Below, piece by piece: positions 23,854-27,965 of a DNA stretch of 27,965 bases. The translations under genes and the position numbers were made by a program. Source of the stretch: Sulfurospirillaceae bacterium (GTDB taxonomy: Bacteria; Campylobacterota; Campylobacteria; Campylobacterales; Sulfurospirillaceae); assembly GCA_028705785.1 (NCBI GenBank), contig JAQWCT010000007.1:1-27965 (forward strand), written 5' to 3'. The notes under the pieces were generated by a model that was not told the origin of the DNA, ran no database searches, and saw only the letters and a list, made by a program, of their open reading frames with translations. The number at the start of each line of letters is the position of its first letter. Positions within the stretch are counted from its first letter, which is position 1.

Positions 23854-23886
23854 TGTTACCATATCGTAATGATTTCACACTACAAT
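23854..23886 (+). promoter_or_regulatory. Pho-box-like promoter of phoU-phoB-phoR
   Basis: TGTTACC ATAT CGTAATG (23854-23871) is followed after 9 bases by TACAAT (23881-23886), 27 bases before the phoU ATG. It lies 33 bases from the olsF-facing box, three DNA turns, so both boxes are on one face of the helix. It would allow PhoB to activate its own operon. Confidence 0.68.
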
Positions 23887-23913
23887 AAGCCTAATTTATT
23901 TTAAGGAAAAGGT

Positions 23914-24582
23914 ATGCTTCAAAAATATGAAGAAAGACTTATTGATATCAAAAAAATGCTCCTAGAGCTTGGCACAGAAGTAACAATGGCTTGTGAGCGC
24001 GCACTTGGGGGGATTGAAAATCTTGATGTATCTCGTTTTGAATCTGCAAGAGCTATTCTTAAGAATACAGAAAATATCGCCAATGCCATTGATAATGAAA
24101 TCGTTGTAACCTTGGCTCTTTTTGGACCAGAGGCTAGAGATTTGCGTAAAATGGTTGCCTATTTAAAAATTACCAATGAACTTGTGAAAATTGCTGAAAA
24201 TGTACGAAGCTTTAGTAAACGAATGGGTGGGCATCTTCAAGGTGATATCTCTTTTAACTCACTCCATGAATATTCTGTGCATCTTTGCAAAAGTGCTACC
24301 AAAGCTGTTACTTTAGCGATTGGAACGATTGATATTGCTGAAAAAGAGACTTTAGAAGATATCTATCGTAAAGTGAAAGTTGAAGAGAGCAAGTCTGATG
24401 ATCTTTACTCTATTTTGGAAAAAAATATTCTCACCGACATTGCTAAAGTCATCGACCAATCAGCTGATTATATTCAGATTTTAAGTACCATGAGAAAGCT
24501 AGAACGCATGGCAGATAGAAGTGTTAATATCGTCCAACTAATGATCTTTGCCCGTGTTGGCGGAGAGATGAAAACTTACTAG
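23914..24582 (+). CDS. phoU: Phosphate signalling protein PhoU
   Basis: A 222-residue all-helical protein of normal PhoU length, made of two three-helix repeats. Recognisable are the N-terminal block ending in ALGGIENLD, NEIVVTLALFGPEARDLRKMVAYLKITNELVKIAENVRSFSKR in the first repeat, and DQSADYIQILSTMRKLERMADRSVNIVQLM in the second. The acidic/aromatic metal-binding motif is less clear than in E. coli. PhoU couples Pst transport to PhoR and damps phosphate uptake and the Pho response when phosphate is plentiful. Start ATG 23914 follows AAGGA six bases upstream. It is the first gene of phoU-phoB-phoR instead of the last gene of pst, a rearrangement relative to E. coli. Confidence 0.92.
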   Translation: MLQKYEERLIDIKKMLLELGTEVTMACERALGGIENLDVSRFESARAILKNTENIANAIDNEIVVTLALFGPEARDLRKMVAYLKITNELVKIAENVRSFSKRMGGHLQGDISFNSLHEYSVHLCKSATKAVTLAIGTIDIAEKETLEDIYRKVKVEESKSDDLYSILEKNILTDIAKVIDQSADYIQILSTMRKLERMADRSVNIVQLMIFARVGGEMKTY

Positions 24583-24588
24583 AAGCCT

Positions 24589-25260
24589 ATGAAACATACG
24601 ATTTTAATTATTGAAGATGAAGAAGACTTACTAGAACTTTTGGAGTATCATCTTCAAAAAGCAGGTTACGAAACACTGGGGTTTTTATCCACGAGAAATG
24701 TTGAACAATGTCTTTTAGAAGAGAGTATTCATCTTCTCATTGTGGATAGAAACTTGCCCAATACCGAGGGAAGTGAATTTGTAGCCAGTTTACGCAAAAA
24801 AGGGTTTGAACAAGCCGTTATCTTTGTTACGGCTAAAAATAGCGATACTCAAATCGAAGAGGGATTTTTACGCGGCGGTGATGACTATGTCACCAAACCA
24901 TACAACATGAAAGAACTCCTTCTGCGCATTAAAGCTATCCTAGCACGCACAGTCCCAGAAAATAAAAACATTCTCTCCTATCGTGATATCGTTTTAGATT
25001 TAGAGGCACATCTCTTACATGTAGAGGGAAAAGTCGTAGAGTTGACCAAGCTTGAGTTTGATCTTCTTCGCACCCTCATCGAAAATAAAAAATCTGTCTT
25101 AACACGGGATTTTTTATTAGAGCATGTATGGAAAAATGATGAATTTTTTCAAGATAAAACCGTCAATGTCGCCATCAATCGCCTCAAACAAAAGATAGAC
25201 CCACAAAAAAACAAAGACTATATAAAATCTATTTGGGGAGTAGGATATAGCCTATGCTAA
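24589..25260 (+). CDS. phoB: PhoB-type response regulator
   Basis: A 223-residue OmpR/PhoB-family regulator. The receiver has the acidic pocket IIEDEED, the phosphorylated aspartate Asp53 (VDRNLP), Thr81 and Lys103 (TKPY). The C-terminal winged helix runs from LDLEAHLLHVEGKVVELTKLEFDLLRTLIENKKSVLTRDFLLEHVW to DKTVNVAINRLKQKI and GVGYSL. It lies 6 bases after phoU and overlaps the kinase gene by 7 bases. Four pho-box-like promoters in this window carry the 11-base-period direct repeats expected for such a regulator. The LHV segment at 25015 is a one-base variant of TTACATGTAA. Confidence 0.92.
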   Translation: MKHTILIIEDEEDLLELLEYHLQKAGYETLGFLSTRNVEQCLLEESIHLLIVDRNLPNTEGSEFVASLRKKGFEQAVIFVTAKNSDTQIEEGFLRGGDDYVTKPYNMKELLLRIKAILARTVPENKNILSYRDIVLDLEAHLLHVEGKVVELTKLEFDLLRTLIENKKSVLTRDFLLEHVWKNDEFFQDKTVNVAINRLKQKIDPQKNKDYIKSIWGVGYSLC

Positions 25261-26633
25261 GACTCCATCAATACTTTACAAGAGCCCTTCTTTTGCTTTT
25301 TTTGTCCACACTAGCCCTTTCAGGTCTGGTAAGTTACCTTACCATTAAAAATAACAATATTGAAAAATACCAACAAGAACTCCAAATGAGCATAGAAGTG
25401 ATCAAGCTTCAACTCTCATCTATCGATGACTTGGATGCGTTTGCTAAAGCGATTAAAGAGAAAACTGAACGGCGATTTACGCTGATTGATGATATGGGAA
25501 AAGTATTGGCAGAGAGTGATTTTGATGAAGAAAAAATGAACAATCACTTATATCGAGAAGAGATTATCAAAGCGCAAAGAGAACCGTATGGCTCTGCTGT
25601 TCGCTACTCTGACACACTCAAAACAAATTTTCTCTATGTTGCCAATCGATTTAAGATAGAAGATAAAACCTTTTTCTTGCGCCTCTCTTCAAGCATGGAT
25701 GGGTTGATGCACAACTTTTATGACCTTTGGGTCAAAATCACACTTATCTTTACGGTGAGTATTTTATTTGGGCTTTATGGAGCGTATGTCTTAAGTCAAA
25801 AAATTCGTTTAGAAATCAATAAAATCATCCAAAACCTTCAACAAATTGAAGATAAAGACTATAAAATAACACTCTCTTCTCACTTTAGTTTTGAGTTTTT
25901 CGAAATTGCAAATTTTTTAAAAAAACTTGCCACCAAAATGGAAAAACGCGCCAAACAAAAACGAAAATACACGGCTAAAATCAAACTTATCAGCCAACAG
26001 CGCAGTGATGTCATATCCGCTATTAGCCATGAATTTAAAAACCCTATCGCTTCGATTATGGGCTATGCTCAAACCTTAATCGATGATGGTGATGCCAATC
26101 CTCAAATTAGAGAACGATTTTTGGGTAAAATCGTGCAAAATGGACAAAAAATATCAGGGATGATAGACCGTTTAGCCCTTGCAACCAAATTTGAAAATGG
26201 TGATTTTTCCATTCAAAACAGCGAATTTGACATCGGGAAACTAACCCAAGAAGTCGTTCAAACTTTTAGAGAAAAGCATCCAGGAAGAACTATCGCTTAC
26301 GAGATAGTAGAACAACGCATTAATGCCGATAAAACGATGATGGAAATCGTACTCTCCAACCTTATCGACAATGCCCTCAAATATTCACAAGAAGCTTTAC
26401 ATGTAAGCATTTATGACCATGCCTTACATGTAAAAGACCATGGTATTGGCATCAAGCCTGAAGATATTGACAAGGTCACGCACAAGTTTTTTCGCTCCAA
26501 CACCCATTCATGGGATAACTCAATGGGACTAGGACTTGCCCTTGTAAGCTACATCCTCAAACTTCACAACACCAATCTTGATATACAAAGTACCTTAGGT
26601 GAGGGATCTGATTTTTCTTTTAAATTGCCTTGA
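25254..26633 (+). CDS. phoR: PhoR-type sensor histidine kinase
   Basis: A 459-residue membrane kinase with transmembrane helices near 10-30 and 160-180 enclosing an approximately 130-residue periplasmic segment. The phosphoacceptor histidine (259) lies in AISHEFKNPIASIMGYA. The N-box NLIDNALKYS (369-378), G1 DHGIGI (395-400) and G2 MGLGLALV (424-431) complete the ATPase domain. There is no PAS domain, unlike E. coli PhoR, and the periplasmic segment is larger than in E. coli PhoR, which has almost none; direct extracellular sensing is conceivable. The start overlaps phoB. The gene contains two TTACATGTAA copies 27 bases apart (26397, 26424), encoding ALHVS and ALHVK within the ATPase domain. 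Confidence 0.9.
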   Translation: MLRLHQYFTRALLLLFLSTLALSGLVSYLTIKNNNIEKYQQELQMSIEVIKLQLSSIDDLDAFAKAIKEKTERRFTLIDDMGKVLAESDFDEEKMNNHLYREEIIKAQREPYGSAVRYSDTLKTNFLYVANRFKIEDKTFFLRLSSSMDGLMHNFYDLWVKITLIFTVSILFGLYGAYVLSQKIRLEINKIIQNLQQIEDKDYKITLSSHFSFEFFEIANFLKKLATKMEKRAKQKRKYTAKIKLISQQRSDVISAISHEFKNPIASIMGYAQTLIDDGDANPQIRERFLGKIVQNGQKISGMIDRLALATKFENGDFSIQNSEFDIGKLTQEVVQTFREKHPGRTIAYEIVEQRINADKTMMEIVLSNLIDNALKYSQEALHVSIYDHALHVKDHGIGIKPEDIDKVTHKFFRSNTHSWDNSMGLGLALVSYILKLHNTNLDIQSTLGEGSDFSFKLP

Positions 26634-26684
26634 AAGAACTTTGTATTATGATTCGCTCATTAACATGAATTATGAAGGCTTTAT

Positions 26685-27104
26685 ATGTACAATATGGGAG
26701 AACCCCGCATCAAAATCGTCGCTATGCCCAAAGACACCAACCCCTCTGGCAACATCTTTGGTGGATGGATTATGTCGCAAATCGATATTGCAGGCTCTCT
26801 TGCAGCCCGTGACCTCAATGTTCACAGGGGCGTTACTGTCGCAGTCAATTCCATCGAGTTTAAAGAAGCCGTCAAAGTGGGTGACATCCTTAGCTGCTAT
26901 GGAAAAATCATCAAAGTAGGCAAAACCTCCATCACCACCCAAGTCGAAGTCAATTCTGAACGCTCCCATGAGGGAATTCGTCGATGTTTACATGTCACCA
27001 GTGCTATCGTGACTTATGTGAGTGTCGATAATGATGGCAACAAAAGAGAGATTCCTTACACTCAAAATGAACTGCTCGCTTTAGGCATTGAGCAAAAAAG
27101 CTAA
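26685..27104 (+). CDS. Acyl-CoA thioesterase, hotdog fold (YciA-like)
   Basis: A 139-residue single-domain hotdog protein. It has the YciA/BACH-type block MPKDTNPSGNIFGGWIMSQIDIAGSLAARD, with the catalytic aspartate in SQIDIAG, followed by TVAVNSIEFKEAVKVGDILSCYGKIIKVGKTSITTQVEV and a C-terminal TYVSVDNDGNKREIP. It hydrolyses acyl-CoA thioesters to free acid and CoA in the cytosol, usually with wide chain-length range. Start ATG 26685 follows AAGG six bases upstream. It lies 51 bases after phoR and might be read from the same transcript; no link with phosphate is evident beyond lipid turnover. Confidence 0.9.
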   Translation: MYNMGEPRIKIVAMPKDTNPSGNIFGGWIMSQIDIAGSLAARDLNVHRGVTVAVNSIEFKEAVKVGDILSCYGKIIKVGKTSITTQVEVNSERSHEGIRRCLHVTSAIVTYVSVDNDGNKREIPYTQNELLALGIEQKS

Positions 27105-27117
27105 AATACTTCTATAA

Positions 27118-27150
27118 TGTAATGAAATTGTAACGCTTCTTTACTACTAT
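27118..27150 (+). promoter_or_regulatory. Pho-box-like promoter of the phoX-like gene
   Basis: TGTAATG AAAT TGTAACG (27118-27135) is followed after 9 bases by TACTAT (27145-27150), 36 bases before the GTG start. The box begins 13 bases after the thioesterase stop codon. Confidence 0.68.
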
Positions 27151-27186
27151 TTTCACACTTAACGATTTTTACTTTGGAGGTTTTGT

Positions 27187-27965
27187 GTGAAAAATATAGC
27201 AACATTGTGTGTCTCTCTTTCTTTAGCGGTATCAAGCCTGTGTGCAGGAAGTTCAGTTGAATTTGTTGGGATGGATGCTCCCAAAACGCCTGAAGAAATG
27301 GCAAAAGCTTATTCACAAGCCAAAGTCATTATTCATACCCACAATGGCGGTACCATCGAAAGAGCACTTTCTTATGAAACACTTTTTGGCGTGAAAGATA
27401 AAGTAGGCACTAACAAAAACCCAGCAGGTCAACTCTACTCCATGTCAATGAAACCATTGATGGATCCTTTTAATAAACCTCTTATCGCTGAAACACCTGA
27501 CAGCAACTCACTTTTAAATGTCGACGGCTCACTCTACCTTGTCACACACTACGAATATGACTGGATTTTAAGTGATGGCTCTTCGGCTGAAAAAAGTGAT
27601 ATCTGGCATAATCGTGCTCCGATGAGTATGACATTGACTTCCATTAAACAAGATGAGAAAAGTGGTAAGCTCAAAGCGACCGAGCAATATCCTGTCGATT
27701 TTTCAAAAGTGGGTGGTATCTGGATTCCTTGTTTTGGCTCACAAACACCTTGGAATACTCACTTAGGCAGCGAAGAGGATTATGACCTTTATTTTACAGC
27801 GGCTAGTGGCAAAGAGTATAAAAAAACTCAAAAAGGCTTAAAAGCTATGAGTGAGCTTTACTTTGAGGGTAAAAAAGAAGCTAAAGCTTATGACTATGGG
27901 TATATCACTGAGGTGAGTGTTGATGGCAAAGGCAAAACGGATGTCACCAAGCATTATGCCATGGG
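27187..27965 (+). CDS. phoX: PhoX-family alkaline phosphatase, N-terminal part
   Basis: The frame is open from GTG 27187 to the right edge (259 codons visible); TTGGAGG ends 6 bases upstream of the GTG. A signal peptide of about 20 residues (KNIATLCVSLSLAVSSLCAG) marks export. It has no twin arginine, whereas characterised PhoX enzymes are often Tat substrates, so export here is probably by Sec. The block VGGIWIPCFGSQTPWNTHLGSEE corresponds to the G-T-P-W-x-T-x-L-x-x-E-E hallmark of PhoX/DUF839 proteins. PhoX releases phosphate from organic esters with a calcium-iron cofactor. The pho-box promoter and the pho neighbours support this role. The catalytic C-terminal part lies outside the window. 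Confidence 0.8.
   Translation, partial: MKNIATLCVSLSLAVSSLCAGSSVEFVGMDAPKTPEEMAKAYSQAKVIIHTHNGGTIERALSYETLFGVKDKVGTNKNPAGQLYSMSMKPLMDPFNKPLIAETPDSNSLLNVDGSLYLVTHYEYDWILSDGSSAEKSDIWHNRAPMSMTLTSIKQDEKSGKLKATEQYPVDFSKVGGIWIPCFGSQTPWNTHLGSEEDYDLYFTAASGKEYKKTQKGLKAMSELYFEGKKEAKAYDYGYITEVSVDGKGKTDVTKHYAM

Larger units (their letters stand above)
2537..26433. repeat. Dispersed palindrome TTACATGTAA, 11 exact copies
   Basis: Exact copies start at 2537, 7214, 7568, 9145, 13781, 15532, 15555, 18882, 20452, 26397 and 26424. One-base variants start at 3139, 22453, 25015 and 26988. Assuming about 38% G+C, a rough estimate gives about 0.1 copy by chance in this length. Seven exact copies are inside genes; six of these are read as Leu-His-Val followed by Lys, Arg or Ser, and the copy at 13781 is read in another frame (Phe-Thr-Cys-Lys). 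Four are intergenic, two of them just beyond a stop codon (2537, 18882) and two as an inverted pair (15532, 15555). The function is unknown. Confidence 0.85.

Noticed and set aside
1..27965. CRISPR array, insertion sequence, prophage or defence island
   Set aside because: No regular repeat-spacer array, transposase, integrase or phage protein is visible; apart from the ciaB frameshift, gene content is ordinary chromosomal.

Overview
The window looks like a chromosomal segment of a free-living Campylobacterota (Epsilonproteobacteria) species, A+T-rich and densely coded on both strands. A CiaB-family protein, the PstSCAB/PhoU/PhoBR set and the signalling genes all suit that group. Sulfurospirillum or a close relative is my best guess, but this is inference from protein character, not from a marker gene. 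I see no tRNA, rRNA, CRISPR, transposase, integrase or phage gene, and no gene-free stretch over 300 bases.

Layout. 1-2515: two convergent c-di-GMP genes, an EAL protein (partial) and an EAL-CBS-CBS-GGDEF protein, meeting end to end. 2548-6286 (minus): a cysteine-rich lipoprotein, a periplasmic binding protein, a FetB-like permease and a two-subunit-type biotin carboxylase. 6366-8218 (minus): a ciaB-type gene broken by one frameshift. 8281-15525 (plus): metY, a degenerate GGDEF-PilZ protein, a PiT phosphate transporter, rhlE, a YaiI-family gene, a periplasmic rhodanese and a small membrane protein. 15571-19935 (minus): pstS-pstC-pstA-pstB. 20029-23778: a DODA-type dioxygenase, a soluble chemoreceptor and an OlsF-like fused acyltransferase. 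23914-27965 (plus): phoU-phoB-phoR, a thioesterase and the start of a phoX-like phosphatase.

The right half reads as a phosphate-starvation locus. Four promoters (pstS, olsF, phoU, phoX) carry a pho-box-like element of two 7-base direct repeats separated by 4 bases, and in all four a -10 hexamer starts after exactly 9 more bases. PhoR/PhoB would sense low phosphate through Pst and PhoU. It would induce high-affinity uptake, phosphate scavenging by PhoX and probably replacement of phospholipid by ornithine lipid through OlsF. The low-affinity PiT transporter lacks such a box.

The second unexplained signal is the palindrome TTACATGTAA, with 11 exact copies in 28 kb, inside genes and between them. 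One inverted pair forms the hairpin between two convergent genes, as DNA uptake sequences do in other bacteria. Other points of interest are a leader hairpin that covers the ribosome binding site of the EAL-CBS-GGDEF gene, a terminator between pstS and pstC, and the HEFGH metallopeptidase motif in the broken ciaB.
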